This document shows positions 1-8,380 of a DNA stretch of 64,000 bases, one piece after another (position 1 is the first letter of the stretch; each line of letters starts with the position of its first letter). A program made the translations under genes and the position numbers. The notes under the pieces were generated by a model. That model was not told the origin of the DNA, made no database searches, and saw nothing but the letters and a program-made list of their open reading frames with translations. Source of the stretch: CAWDPQ01 sp049642465 (GTDB taxonomy: Bacteria; Acidobacteriota; Vicinamibacteria; Vicinamibacterales; 2-12-FULL-66-21); NCBI GenBank assembly GCA_049642465.1, contig JBAROV010000219.1:66693-130692 (forward strand), given 5' to 3'.

Positions 1-540
1 CCCCGTCGTCCGTACCTCCGCCTCGTGCCGGGCCTCGACAATCGCTCGGGCGATCCGGCGGGAGAATCGCTCTTCACCGAATTCGAAGATGATGTCGGCC
101 AGTACGCCTTCATCGACGTCCCGCAACAGATCCGCCACTGTCGGTCCCTGGGTTCGATCCATTCGCATGTCGAGCGGCTCGTCTCGCCTGAAGCTGAAAC
201 CTCGGCCCTCGGCATCGAGCTGAAGCGACGACACGCCGAGATCCGCGAGCGCTCCGTCGACGGCATCTATCGACCGCGCCGCCAGAACGCGGCGAAGGTC
301 GCGATAATCGCTGTGAACGAGCTCGACGCGTTCACCCCAGCGCTCCAGCGAGGCTCGCGCCGCTGCAAGCGCGTCGCGGTCGCGATCGAGCCCGAGTACC
401 CTCGAGGCGCCAGCCTCCAGCAGCGCTTGACTATGCCCGCCGAGGCCGACCGTGCAGTCGACGTAAAGACCGCCGCGCCCGGGTCGCAATAACTCGACGA
501 CCTCGCGCGTCATCACGGGAACGTGCTCGCGCGCAGTCAT
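1..540 (-). CDS. rsmH: RsmH (MraW), 16S rRNA cytosine-N4 methyltransferase, C-terminus cut by window edge
   Basis: Methylates N4 of C1402 in 16S rRNA using S-adenosylmethionine. Reading from 540 on the minus strand gives 180 residues that begin MTAREHVPVMTREVVELL, the typical RsmH opening, followed by the SAM-binding segment DCTVGLGGHSQALL (about residues 28-41), LGLDRD, and the family motifs ADLGVSSLQLD and GFSFRRDEPLDMRMD. The frame stays open to base 1, so the C-terminal part of a roughly 300-residue protein lies outside the window. It starts 5 bp after the mraZ stop, the usual mraZ-rsmH order at the head of the division/cell-wall cluster, so ftsL, ftsI and mur genes probably follow to the left. 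Confidence 0.95.
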   Translation of the reverse strand, partial: MTAREHVPVMTREVVELLRPGRGGLYVDCTVGLGGHSQALLEAGASRVLGLDRDRDALAAARASLERWGERVELVHSDYRDLRRVLAARSIDAVDGALADLGVSSLQLDAEGRGFSFRRDEPLDMRMDRTQGPTVADLLRDVDEGVLADIIFEFGEERFSRRIARAIVEARHEAEVRTTG

Positions 541-545
541 GTCGC

Positions 546-986
546 TCAAATACCGAACTCTGACAGCGCCTTCGCATCTTCGTCCGTATATGGTTCGCGC
601 TGGAGCTTCGCGACGAATCGTTCGTGGTTCCAGACGTCGAGGAAGTCGTACTGGCCAAAGACGTCCACCTCACCCGCCATCCCCGCGGCATCACGAATCC
701 GGCTGTGCAGGAGCACTCGACCCTGCGCGTCAATCGCAGCGGTCTGCCCGTAGTAATTCACACGGTCGAAAAACTTCACGCGGGCAGGGTGGGTCGATGG
801 CATCGCGCCGAGCTTTTCTTCGAGCGCCAGCCAGACCGGCATCGGGTAGATGCGGACGTACTCCCCCGTCAGGCTCGTCACGAACACCTCCGTCCCATGC
901 TTGTCCTCGATGAGACCGCGGAAGGCGTTCGGGATTTTGAGCCGCCCCTTGTCATCGATTTTGGCGGCGTAATTGCCCCGAAGCAC
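546..986 (-). CDS. mraZ: MraZ, transcriptional regulator of the division/cell-wall cluster
   Basis: DNA-binding protein with two SpoVT/AbrB-like MraZ repeats that regulates its own operon. The 146-residue product has the expected length and motifs: an N-terminal GNYAAKIDDKGRLKIPNAFR and a second half with AAIDAQGRVLLHSRIRDAAG, the two DxxGR repeats that contact DNA. The start is GTG; a GGAG 9 nt upstream serves as ribosome-binding site and lies inside the last operator box. It is followed closely by rsmH. The leader has a near-perfect promoter and three phased TGGA boxes, which fits autoregulation. Confidence 0.96.
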   Translation of the reverse strand: MLRGNYAAKIDDKGRLKIPNAFRGLIEDKHGTEVFVTSLTGEYVRIYPMPVWLALEEKLGAMPSTHPARVKFFDRVNYYGQTAAIDAQGRVLLHSRIRDAAGMAGEVDVFGQYDFLDVWNHERFVAKLQREPYTDEDAKALSEFGI

Positions 987-996
987 GACACTCTAC

Positions 997-1020
997 TCCA
1001 CTTCGCTCCACAAAAATCCA
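997..1020 (-). promoter_or_regulatory. MraZ operator: three TGGA boxes at 10-bp spacing
   Basis: Minus-strand TGGA occurs at 1020-1017, 1010-1007 and 1000-997, a strict 10-bp phase. Known MraZ operators are TGGGN direct repeats separated by 5 nt, that is the same 10-bp period. The boxes sit at the predicted transcription start and overlap the Shine-Dalgarno sequence, a position suited to repression by MraZ. Confidence 0.75.
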
Positions 1021-1025
1021 CGGCG

Positions 1026-1054
1026 ATAGTAGAGAAGCATCCCGTGGATGTCAA
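1026..1054 (-). promoter_or_regulatory. Sigma70-type promoter of mraZ-rsmH
   Basis: On the minus strand TTGACA (1054-1049) is followed by exactly 17 bp and TACTAT (1031-1026). The -35 is perfect and the -10 matches 5 of 6. It predicts transcription starting near 1019, about 33 nt upstream of the mraZ GTG. Confidence 0.85.
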
Positions 1055-1090
1055 CCGCTAATTGCAGACTACGTAGGGGTTACGCCAGAC

Positions 1091-1116
1091 TTTCGCCCAG
1101 GCGAAACCGGGGCGAA
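1091..1116. promoter_or_regulatory. Inverted repeat with a third half-site between mraZ and ychF
   Basis: TTTCGCC (1091-1097), CA, GGCGAAA (1100-1106) is a perfect 7-2-7 palindrome, and a third half-site GGCGAA follows at 1111-1116. It lies in the divergent region about 40 bp upstream of the mraZ -35 and 40 bp before the ychF start. It could be an operator; no regulator can be named. Confidence 0.35.
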
Positions 1117-1156
1117 GAGTAACCGCGTGTTACGATGTGCAGATTTCGCCCTCCTT

Positions 1157-2245
1157 ATGCTGCGTGCAGGACTGATTGGCTTTCCCGGAGTCGGCAAAAC
1201 TTCCCTTTTTCAACTTCTGACGAGCGCCCGAGAAGCCCCGCGCGCGGGGAGCAAGGCGGAAGCACACGTCGGCGTTTCCCGTGTTCCTGACGAACGCCTC
1301 GATCGCCTGACGGCGCTCTTCAACCCCCGAAAGCGCGTCCCAGCGACGGTGGAATTCGCGGACATTGCGGGAGCCGGTGGTGGACGCGCGAGCGCTCAGG
1401 CGCTCCTCGACGTCGCCGCGTTCCGCAATGCCGACGCGCTCCTCCACGTCGTTCGCCTGTTTCGCGATCCGTCGGTTCCTCACCCCGCCGGCAGCGTCGA
1501 TCCCGCGCGCGACGTTCGAACGATGGAGGAAGAACTGATCCTGGCCGACCTGGGGGTTGTCGAACGACGGCTGGAGCGGCTCGAACGCGATCTCAAGAAA
1601 ATGGGCAACCCGGAATTGCGCAAGGAACAGGAAATCCTCACGATGTGCCGTGGCGCGCTGGAGGAGGGACGCGCGCTGCGTACGCTGTCGCTCGCGCCTG
1701 ACGATCAGAAGCGGCTGCGGGGCTTTCAGTTTCTGTCCGCGAAGCCACTGCTACTGGTGCTGAACCTTGATGAAACGGATCTACCAAAGGCCGACGCGGC
1801 CGTCCGGCTGGCGGGGCTCGAATCGCTCGTTTCCGGTGCGGCGGTCCGAGCCGTGCCGATTTGCGCGAAGATCGAACTTGAAATTGCGCAGCTCGATGGC
1901 GGCGATGCCAAGGCGTTCATGGACGACTTGGGGCTTCGCGAATCAGGCCTCGACCGGGTGATTCGTGCGAGCTACGATCTGCTCGGCTATATTTCGTTCT
2001 TCACGGTGGGCGACGATGAATGCCGCGCATGGTCCATCCCGCGTGACACGCCCGCTGTCATGGCGGCCGGGGAAATTCACAGCGATATCTCGCGCGGCTT
2101 CATTCGCGCCGAAGTCGTGCGCTACGAAGCCCTGCTCGCTCGTGGATCGCTCGCGGCGTGCCGCGATCACGGCGAACTGCGGCTCGAAGGCAAGGAGTAC
2201 ATTGTCCTCGACGGTGACGTCATCAACTTCCGTCACGCCACCTAA
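1157..2245 (+). CDS. ychF: YchF/OLA1 family P-loop NTPase
   Basis: Ribosome-associated ATPase of the Obg/YchF group with a C-terminal TGS-like domain. The product is about 362 residues, as usual for YchF. Visible motifs are the P-loop GFPGVGKTS (residues 8-16), the G3 motif DIAG, and NLDE in place of the GTP-specifying NKxD, which agrees with YchF binding ATP. The C-terminus has the TGS signature region with SRGFIRAEVV and DGDVINFR. I chose ATG 1157 because family homology begins there; an upstream GTG at 1127 in frame adds ten residues without family character. It is followed without a gap by the first glycosyltransferase of the island. Confidence 0.92.
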   Translation: MLRAGLIGFPGVGKTSLFQLLTSAREAPRAGSKAEAHVGVSRVPDERLDRLTALFNPRKRVPATVEFADIAGAGGGRASAQALLDVAAFRNADALLHVVRLFRDPSVPHPAGSVDPARDVRTMEEELILADLGVVERRLERLERDLKKMGNPELRKEQEILTMCRGALEEGRALRTLSLAPDDQKRLRGFQFLSAKPLLLVLNLDETDLPKADAAVRLAGLESLVSGAAVRAVPICAKIELEIAQLDGGDAKAFMDDLGLRESGLDRVIRASYDLLGYISFFTVGDDECRAWSIPRDTPAVMAAGEIHSDISRGFIRAEVVRYEALLARGSLAACRDHGELRLEGKEYIVLDGDVINFRHAT

Positions 2246-3292
2246 ATGACCGGCCGAAGGGTCGTCGTCTGCGAGGTGCAGGTGCCCTTCGTGCGCGGCG
2301 GTGCAGAGGCGCTCGTTCGAGAGCTTGTCCGGCAGCTGCGTTCGCGGGACTATGCGGTCGAGCGAGTCAGCGTTCCATTCAAGTGGTACCCCAAGGAAGA
2401 AATACTTCCCCACGCCGCTGCGTGGCGGCTGCTGGATCTCAGCGCGAGCAACGGGCAGCCGATCGATGCCGTCATCGCGACGAAGTTTCCGTCGTACTTC
2501 GTGCGTCATCCGTCAAAGGTGACGTGGCTGATCCATCAGTATCGGGCCGCTTACGAGCTCTGCGGGACGGAATACAGCGACTTTCAGCACACCGAGTTCG
2601 ATGTCGGGCTTCGCGACCAGCTGATTGCGCTCGACCGCGAGATGCTCATGGAGTCGCGGCGGCTCTTCACAATCAGCCGCCGCACGGCGCTCCGGCTCCG
2701 AAAGTTCAACGGCCTGGAAGCCGAACCGCTGTATCATCCGTCGCGGTTGGCAGCGCGCCTCCGCTCGGGACCGAGCGGCAATTACGTGCTGTCGGTTGGG
2801 CGAATAGAATCTATCAAACGTGTCGATCTGGCGATTCGCGCGATGGAATACGTGGATCGCCCGATCCGTCTGCTCGTCGCCGGTGAAGGGACGCAACTCG
2901 AAAGCGTGCGCCGCATCACCGAACAACGCGGACTGGATGACAGAGTGGCATTCCTCGGCGCAGTGAGCGATGACGAGCTGGTCGAGTTGTACGCAGGAGC
3001 GCTTGGCGTCGTCTACGTCCCGTACGAAGAGGATTACGGCTACGTCACTCTCGAATCGTTTCTGGCGCACAAGCCCGTCATCACCACGCACGATTCGGGC
3101 GGACCGCTCGAGTTCGTCGAGCACGACGTCAACGGTTTGATCGGCGATCCTGAACCCTCCGCTCTCGGCGAGGCGATCAACCGCCTCGCCGCAAACCGAA
3201 CGGTGGCCGCCTCTTTCGGCGACGCTGGTTATGATCGCGGGAAGACGGTTACCTGGGACGGTGTGATCGAGAAGCTCCTGGGCCACTTGTGA
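2246..3292 (+). CDS. Glycosyltransferase family 4
   Basis: GT-B fold transferase using a nucleotide-sugar donor, cytoplasmic side of the membrane. The 348-residue protein has a glycine-rich N-terminal acceptor-domain segment (VRGGAEALVREL, about 16-27) and a C-terminal Glycos_transf_1 domain with NYVLSVGRIESIKRVDLAI (about 189-207), LLVAGEG and the donor-binding E-x7-E type region EDYGYVTLESF (about 260-270). ATG lies directly after the ychF stop, and the end overlaps the next start by GTGA, so it heads a long polycistronic unit. The sugar transferred cannot be told from sequence. Confidence 0.85.
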   Translation: MTGRRVVVCEVQVPFVRGGAEALVRELVRQLRSRDYAVERVSVPFKWYPKEEILPHAAAWRLLDLSASNGQPIDAVIATKFPSYFVRHPSKVTWLIHQYRAAYELCGTEYSDFQHTEFDVGLRDQLIALDREMLMESRRLFTISRRTALRLRKFNGLEAEPLYHPSRLAARLRSGPSGNYVLSVGRIESIKRVDLAIRAMEYVDRPIRLLVAGEGTQLESVRRITEQRGLDDRVAFLGAVSDDELVELYAGALGVVYVPYEEDYGYVTLESFLAHKPVITTHDSGGPLEFVEHDVNGLIGDPEPSALGEAINRLAANRTVAASFGDAGYDRGKTVTWDGVIEKLLGHL

Positions 3293-4311
3293 AGAAACTC
3301 ATCATCCAGATCCCGTGCCTCAACGAAGCCGACACGCTCCCGGCCACCATTGCGGATCTTCCGCGAGTCGTGCCCGGAATCGACGTCGTCGAACTGCTGG
3401 TCGTTGACGACGGCTCGCGAGACGACACCTCGGAGGTCGCGCGCGCGTGCGGGGTGCATCACGTCATCCGGCTGCGACGGAACAAGGGACTCGCCGCCGC
3501 GTTCATGGCCGGCATCGATGCTTCGCTCAAGCGTGGCGCAGACTTCATCGTCAATACCGACGCGGATAATCAATACTCCGGACGTGAAATCCCCCGCCTG
3601 CTGGCGCCGCTCCTCGCTGGCGAAGCCGACATCGTGATTGGCGATCGCAACATGGCCGAGCTTCAGCACATGTCGTGGCGTAAGCGTCAGGTGCAGCGCC
3701 TCGGGAGCTGGGTCGTACGGCAGGTGTCGAACACGACGGTTCCCGACACGACGAGCGGCTTCCGCGCCTACACGCGGGACGCCGCTCTCAGGATGACGGT
3801 CGTGTCGGAGTTCTCCTACACGCTCGAGTCGATCATTCAGGCCGGCAAGAAGAAGATGGCGATCGCGCACGTACCGGTGCAGACGAACCCTCGAACGCGG
3901 CAGTCGCGTCTCTTCGACAGCGCGTTTTCGTACATCAAGAAGTCGGGAGCCACGATCGTCCGCATCTACGCGATGTACGAACCGTTGAAGGTTTTTACCT
4001 ACATCGGCTTGATCGTGTTTGCCGGCGGGTGCGTGCTGTCGCTGCGGTTCGTCTACTACTACTTCACCGCCCCGGTGTTCGGTCCTCGCATGCTGCAGTC
4101 GCTGATTGCGGCTGCGGTGCTCCTGATTGTCGGCTCCCAGGTGCTCGCGATCGGGCTGCTCGCCGACGTCATCTCCGGCAATCGAAAGTTGCTCGAGGAC
4201 GTCTTGTACCGCGTCCGCTCGCTGGAAGTGCCGGAAACAACCCGCGCCACCAGAGAAGACGAGCGAGCGGCCGACCCTGCCGCGGCGGGACAGGGGCGGT
4301 GGGAGCGCTGA
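3289..4311 (+). CDS. Membrane-anchored GT2 glycosyltransferase (DPM1/GtrB-like)
   Basis: Probable polyprenyl-phosphate sugar synthase or related GT2 enzyme. It opens LIIQIPCLNEADTLPATIADLP, with the nucleotide-binding VVDDGSRDDTSEVA (about 39-52), the metal-binding DXD-type site NTDADNQY (about 88-95) and SGFRAYTRDAAL. Residues about 230-305 hold two strongly hydrophobic segments, the C-terminal anchor typical of GtrB-type enzymes. GTG start overlaps the previous TGA. The 340-residue length fits a GT2 domain plus two transmembrane helices. It is followed at once by a second GT2 of the same plan. Confidence 0.83.
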   Translation: MKKLIIQIPCLNEADTLPATIADLPRVVPGIDVVELLVVDDGSRDDTSEVARACGVHHVIRLRRNKGLAAAFMAGIDASLKRGADFIVNTDADNQYSGREIPRLLAPLLAGEADIVIGDRNMAELQHMSWRKRQVQRLGSWVVRQVSNTTVPDTTSGFRAYTRDAALRMTVVSEFSYTLESIIQAGKKKMAIAHVPVQTNPRTRQSRLFDSAFSYIKKSGATIVRIYAMYEPLKVFTYIGLIVFAGGCVLSLRFVYYYFTAPVFGPRMLQSLIAAAVLLIVGSQVLAIGLLADVISGNRKLLEDVLYRVRSLEVPETTRATREDERAADPAAAGQGRWER

Positions 4312-5172
4312 GTGGCGGAGCCATCGACCGTTTCAGTGGTGATTCCTGCTTACAACGAAGCGCCGTCGATCGCGGCCGTGGTAACGGCGATGGCGGCCGT
4401 CGCTCGGTGGCATGAAATCATCGTCATCGATGACGGATCGACTGACGATACAGAAGAGCGGGCGCGCCACGCAGGGGCCGTCGTGGTGCGTCACCCCTAC
4501 AACAAAGGGAATGGCGCCGCGGTCAAAAGTGGGACCCGGCGCGCGTCTGGCGAGTTCGTGCTGGTCATCGATGGTGACGGTCAGCATCGAGCGGCCGATT
4601 CGCGTCGACTCGTGGCGAAGCTCGGCGACTACGATCTCGTGATTGGAGCCCGTTCTCCATCGACGCAGGCGACAGCGCTGCGACGCTTGGGAAACGCCGC
4701 GCTGAACTGGTTCGCAGGGTATCTCACCGGTCGTCAGATTCCGGATTTGACGTCGGGGTTCCGCGCCGCACGGCGCGAGTGCCTGCTGGAATTCCTGCAT
4801 CTCTTGCCGAACGGCTTCTCGACGCCGACGACGACGACGTTGGCGTTCATCAAGGGTGGCTACAACGTCGCGTTCGAACCAACCGAGGCGTCGCCCCGCC
4901 GGGGCAATTCGAAAATCCGGCTCGCCAGCGACGGGACGAAGTTCCTGATGATCATTCTCAAGATCGTGACGCTGTTTAGCCCGTTGCGCGTATTCCTGCC
5001 GATCGCGCTCGTCTCGTTTGCCCTCGGCCTCGGATACGCGATCTGGACGATCGCCACGCAAAGCCACGTGACCAATTCCTCAGTCCTGCTGATTGTGCTG
5101 GCCGTCATGGTGCTGCTCGTCGGTCTGGTGTCGGAACAGATCTCCGCACTGCGGTTCGAAGGACGGCGCTGA
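4312..5172 (+). CDS. GT2 glycosyltransferase with C-terminal membrane anchor
   Basis: The 286-residue product has the GT-A core VSVVIPAYNEAPSIAAVV (about 7-24), IIVIDDGSTDDTEERA, the metal site VIDGDGQH (about 86-93) and TSGFRAARREC. The C-terminal 70 residues contain two hydrophobic helices. GTG 4312 directly follows the TGA of the preceding gene. Such enzymes usually move a sugar from a nucleotide donor to polyprenyl phosphate on the inner membrane face. The donor sugar is unknown. It is a paralogue of the upstream GT2 but clearly diverged. Confidence 0.82.
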   Translation: MAEPSTVSVVIPAYNEAPSIAAVVTAMAAVARWHEIIVIDDGSTDDTEERARHAGAVVVRHPYNKGNGAAVKSGTRRASGEFVLVIDGDGQHRAADSRRLVAKLGDYDLVIGARSPSTQATALRRLGNAALNWFAGYLTGRQIPDLTSGFRAARRECLLEFLHLLPNGFSTPTTTTLAFIKGGYNVAFEPTEASPRRGNSKIRLASDGTKFLMIILKIVTLFSPLRVFLPIALVSFALGLGYAIWTIATQSHVTNSSVLLIVLAVMVLLVGLVSEQISALRFEGRR

Positions 5173-5176
5173 GCCG

Positions 5177-6427
5177 ATGGCGGTAAGCCGCCTGGGCATC
5201 CGAACGCAGCTCGGTCTCGCGCTCGTTGCAGCATTGGCGTTGCGGGTTGGTTTCGGGACGCTTTATTGGACCGGCAAGCCTCTCACCCACGACGAAAAGG
5301 AGTATCTCGCCCTCGCCGCAAGTCTTTCAGCGGGTCACGGATTCTCGTACGTGGAGCCTGCAGCGGGCACGACGGCACAATTTGGACGTGCTCCCGGTTA
5401 CCCCACTTTTCTGGCGCTGATCGGCGCCGGGAGTACGTCCGCCACGGCCGTACCCACGCGAGTGAAGCTTGTTCAGGCTGCCCTTGGGACGTTGACGGTC
5501 TGGCTCGTCGCATCAACAGCCGGCCGTGCCGGACCGAGGGCCGCAGTGGTGGCCGCCTGGCTCGCCGCGATCTATCCGCCACTCGTGTGGATCCCGTCCT
5601 ACGTCTTGTCGGAGACGCTCTATTCCGTCCTCGCAATCGGGGCGACCGTCGTTTTGCAGCGTACCGTAGACAACCGCGAATCGCCGGCGTCGAAGACTTT
5701 TGTCAGTCTCACCGCCGGCGTCCTGTGCGGCGTCTCGATCCTGGTTCGGCCGGCGATGCTTCTCTTCTTACCGCTCGCGGCGCTCTGGCTGGTCGCTGGT
5801 GGAGCAAAGCGGCAGGTGTTGCTGTTTCTCGTCGCCACGATCGTTGTGGTCACTCCGTGGACGGTTCGCAACGTTTTGAAGTACGACCGGTTCGTTCTCG
5901 TCGCCTCTGAAGGAGGCGTGACGTTCTGGACCGGGAATCACCCACTGTCCAGCGGTGAGGGAGATCTTGCGGCGAACCCGGAGCTCAAGCGGGCGGAGCT
6001 CGAATTCCGCCGCTCGCATCCGGGTCTGACATCGGAGGAACTCGAACCGCTCTACTACCGCGACGCTCTCAGGCAGATTGCCGCGCACCCGATCTGGTGG
6101 GCCGGACTCCTCGCGCGCAAAGTGTTCTTCACGGTGGTGCCGGCCGGTCCATCGTATGCGCTACACTCCACGCGATACCGCTGGGCGTCCATCCTTTCGT
6201 ATCTGCTGCTGTTACCATTCGGAATCGCAGGCCTCGTGGTGCTGTGGCGCAGACCCGAGCGGCCCTCGGGACTGCTGCTTCTCGCCGCCTCGTCTGTGCT
6301 CGTCTGTGTCATCTTCTTCCCGCAGGAGCGGTTTCGAATCCCGGTGATTGATCCCGTGCTGATCGTATGCGCGGCGGCGCTGGTCCGAGATCGCAAGAAG
6401 AATGCAAACAGTGACCTCTCACGCTGA
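5177..6427 (+). CDS. GT39-like integral membrane glycosyltransferase
   Basis: GT-C fold protein of the PMT/ArnT group, which takes a sugar from polyprenyl phosphate on the outer membrane face. The 416 residues include many hydrophobic helices and an early acidic loop, GKPLTHDEKEYLALAASL (about 29-46), where the catalytic Asp/Glu of GT-C enzymes is expected, then GRAPGYPTFLALIG. ATG 5177 is chosen because it lies 4 nt after the upstream stop; an in-frame ATG at 5093 would add 28 residues lying inside the previous gene. Its end overlaps the next gene, a polyprenyl-phosphate mannose synthase-like enzyme, by 26 nt, which suggests donor synthase and user are paired. Confidence 0.8.
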   Translation: MAVSRLGIRTQLGLALVAALALRVGFGTLYWTGKPLTHDEKEYLALAASLSAGHGFSYVEPAAGTTAQFGRAPGYPTFLALIGAGSTSATAVPTRVKLVQAALGTLTVWLVASTAGRAGPRAAVVAAWLAAIYPPLVWIPSYVLSETLYSVLAIGATVVLQRTVDNRESPASKTFVSLTAGVLCGVSILVRPAMLLFLPLAALWLVAGGAKRQVLLFLVATIVVVTPWTVRNVLKYDRFVLVASEGGVTFWTGNHPLSSGEGDLAANPELKRAELEFRRSHPGLTSEELEPLYYRDALRQIAAHPIWWAGLLARKVFFTVVPAGPSYALHSTRYRWASILSYLLLLPFGIAGLVVLWRRPERPSGLLLLAASSVLVCVIFFPQERFRIPVIDPVLIVCAAALVRDRKKNANSDLSR

Positions 6428-7127
6428 CATCGTCGTCGTTGTGCCAACGTATAACGAACGGGACAATCTTCCGGTGCTGGCGCAGGGCATTCTGGCGCAT
6501 CAGGGCTTCCGGCTTCTCGTGGTTGACGATGGGTCGCCAGATGGTACGGGCGCGGTGGGCGATCAACTGGCTCGCGAACACCCGGGGCGGGTGGAGGTCA
6601 TGCATCGCACCGGCCCGCGAGGGCTCGGGCGATCGTACGTGGCCGGTTTGAAGCACGCGCTTGCTGCCGGGGCTCATCTGGTCATTCAGATGGACGCCGA
6701 CCTGTCACACAATCCCGAATACCTGCCCGCGCTCGTGGCCGCCGCCGATCGCTTCGACCTGGTGATCGGGTCGCGCTATTTGACCGGCGTCAGCGTCGTC
6801 AATTGGCCACTGCATCGGATATTTCTGAGTGCGTTTGCGAATCGCTACGTGCGCGCGGTGACGGGAATCTCGGCGACTGACTGCACCAGCGGCTTTCGCT
6901 GCTGGCGCCGCGAGGCGCTCGAGCGCCTGTCGCTCGATTCCATGGTGTCGAATGGCTACGCCTTTATCGTAGAGATGCTGTTCGAAGCCGCGCGTCGCGG
7001 ATGTCGGATCGGCGAGGTACCCATCATCTTCGTCGAGCGGCGACAGGGACAATCGAAGGTCTCGAGCCGGGTTCTTGCGGAATCGCTGATCGTTCCCTGG
7101 CGGCTTCGCTTGAGACAACTTTTCTGA
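6402..7127 (+). CDS. Polyprenol-phosphate mannose synthase-like GT2 (DPM1 type)
   Basis: Makes polyprenyl-phosphate hexose, probably mannose, from a nucleotide sugar. The 241-residue protein without a membrane anchor closely follows the DPM1/Ppm1 pattern: IVVVVPTYNERDNLPVL (about 10-26), LLVVDDGSPDGTG, GLGRSYVAGLKHAL, the metal-binding QMDADLSHNPEYLP (about 90-103), IGSRYLTG, SGFRCWRREAL and FVERRQGQSKVS near the end. It overlaps the upstream GT39-like gene and shares a TGATG with the next gene. A soluble DPM1-type enzyme next to GT-C enzymes is a standard functional pairing. Confidence 0.88.
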   Translation: MQTVTSHADIVVVVPTYNERDNLPVLAQGILAHQGFRLLVVDDGSPDGTGAVGDQLAREHPGRVEVMHRTGPRGLGRSYVAGLKHALAAGAHLVIQMDADLSHNPEYLPALVAAADRFDLVIGSRYLTGVSVVNWPLHRIFLSAFANRYVRAVTGISATDCTSGFRCWRREALERLSLDSMVSNGYAFIVEMLFEAARRGCRIGEVPIIFVERRQGQSKVSSRVLAESLIVPWRLRLRQLF

Positions 7128-8362
7128 TGCGCCACGTCATCGTGATGGTGACGAGCTCGTATCCGCGCTTCCCGGGCGACAGCGTTGGCACGTTCATGGA
7201 ACCCATCGCACGATCGATCGCTGCGCGCGGGCATGCCGTACACGTCGTGGCACCATGGCACCCGCTGGTTCGTCGTGGCGCTCGCGAAGGCGGAGTGCAG
7301 TTTCATTTCTATAAGTACGCCCCGGTTCGGGCGCTGAATGTCTTCGGCTACGCCGCGGCGATGCGGGCCGACGTGAAGTTGCGCGGTGCGGCGTTCGTGG
7401 CTGCTCCGCTGGCGCTCGCTCAAGGATGGCGCATGGCCCGTCACGTTGCCCGGACGATGCACGCAACCATGGTCCACGCGCACTGGGTGATCCCTGGCGG
7501 GGTCACCGGCTGGCTCGCCGCGCCGGAACTTCCGCTGGTGGTCAGCCTGCACGGATCGGATGTGTTCGTTGCCGAGAAACTGATGCCGGCGCGGATCGCG
7601 GCGCGGCGCGTGTTTCGTCATGCCGGTGCGGTGACCGCGTGCAGCCCTGACCTTGCCCGGCGAGCTATCCGGCTTGGCGCCGACCCCACGCGAATGGAAG
7701 TCGTCCCTTACGGCGTCGATACGAAACGGTTCAAACCGGATGGAGTGGACCGCTCCGCTCTCAGATCCAGCGTCGGTGCCAACGCACAGGATTTGTTCAT
7801 TTTTGCCGCGGGCCGGCTCGTCAAGAAGAAGGGGTTCGAATATTTGATCGACGCCGCGTTGAAACTGCCGCAACGGATCCACCCGATCCTCGCGATCGGC
7901 GGCGCCGGGGATCTCGACAGCGAGCTGCGTGACCGGGCCATTGCTGCTCAGCAGGCGCGAATCACGTTTCTCGGAAACCTGACGCAGGATCAGGTTGCCG
8001 CCTACCTGGCCGCTGCCGATATCGCTGTCGTGCCGTCGGTTCGAGACGAAGCCGGCAACGTGGACGGATTGCCGAACATTGTCCTGGAATCGCTCGCGGC
8101 TGGCGTGCCGTTGATCACGACGGCCGCCGGCGGCATTGGCGACGTCGTGACCAACGACCAGACGGCGATTGTCGTGCCTGAGCGCGACGCGTCGGCAATC
8201 TGCCAGGCGATTATTTCGCTGGCCGACGAGGCGGAGACGCGGCGAAGGCTCGGTGCCCAGGGACGCGCACTGGTGGAGCGTGAATTCGGCTGGGAACGGA
8301 CAGCGGAACGAATGGAGCACGCCTACGATCGGGCGCTTGCGCTCAACTACCGTGGACGCTAA
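7127..8362 (+). CDS. Glycosyltransferase family 4
   Basis: 411-residue GT-B enzyme. N-terminal domain shows VTSSYPRFPGDSVGTFMEP (about 7-25) and HAHWVIPGG, followed by LHGSDVF. The C-terminal donor-binding domain has GRLVKKKGFEYLIDA (about 229-243), PILAIGGAGDLD, the segment NVDGLPNIVLESLAAG with the catalytic-type Glu, and GIGDVV. ATG 7127 overlaps the previous TGA; upstream in-frame starts lie within the preceding gene. Role: addition of a sugar to a growing lipid-linked glycan in the cytoplasm; donor unknown. Confidence 0.86.
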   Translation: MRHVIVMVTSSYPRFPGDSVGTFMEPIARSIAARGHAVHVVAPWHPLVRRGAREGGVQFHFYKYAPVRALNVFGYAAAMRADVKLRGAAFVAAPLALAQGWRMARHVARTMHATMVHAHWVIPGGVTGWLAAPELPLVVSLHGSDVFVAEKLMPARIAARRVFRHAGAVTACSPDLARRAIRLGADPTRMEVVPYGVDTKRFKPDGVDRSALRSSVGANAQDLFIFAAGRLVKKKGFEYLIDAALKLPQRIHPILAIGGAGDLDSELRDRAIAAQQARITFLGNLTQDQVAAYLAAADIAVVPSVRDEAGNVDGLPNIVLESLAAGVPLITTAAGGIGDVVTNDQTAIVVPERDASAICQAIISLADEAETRRRLGAQGRALVEREFGWERTAERMEHAYDRALALNYRGR

Positions 8363-8380
8363 GATTTACCGTTTCATCGC

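Noticed and set aside
6956..8320. Long open frame on the minus strand opposite the GT4 gene (about 454 codons)
   Set aside because: It mirrors the GC-rich codon pattern of a clear GT4 gene, has no recognisable motif and no ribosome-binding site.
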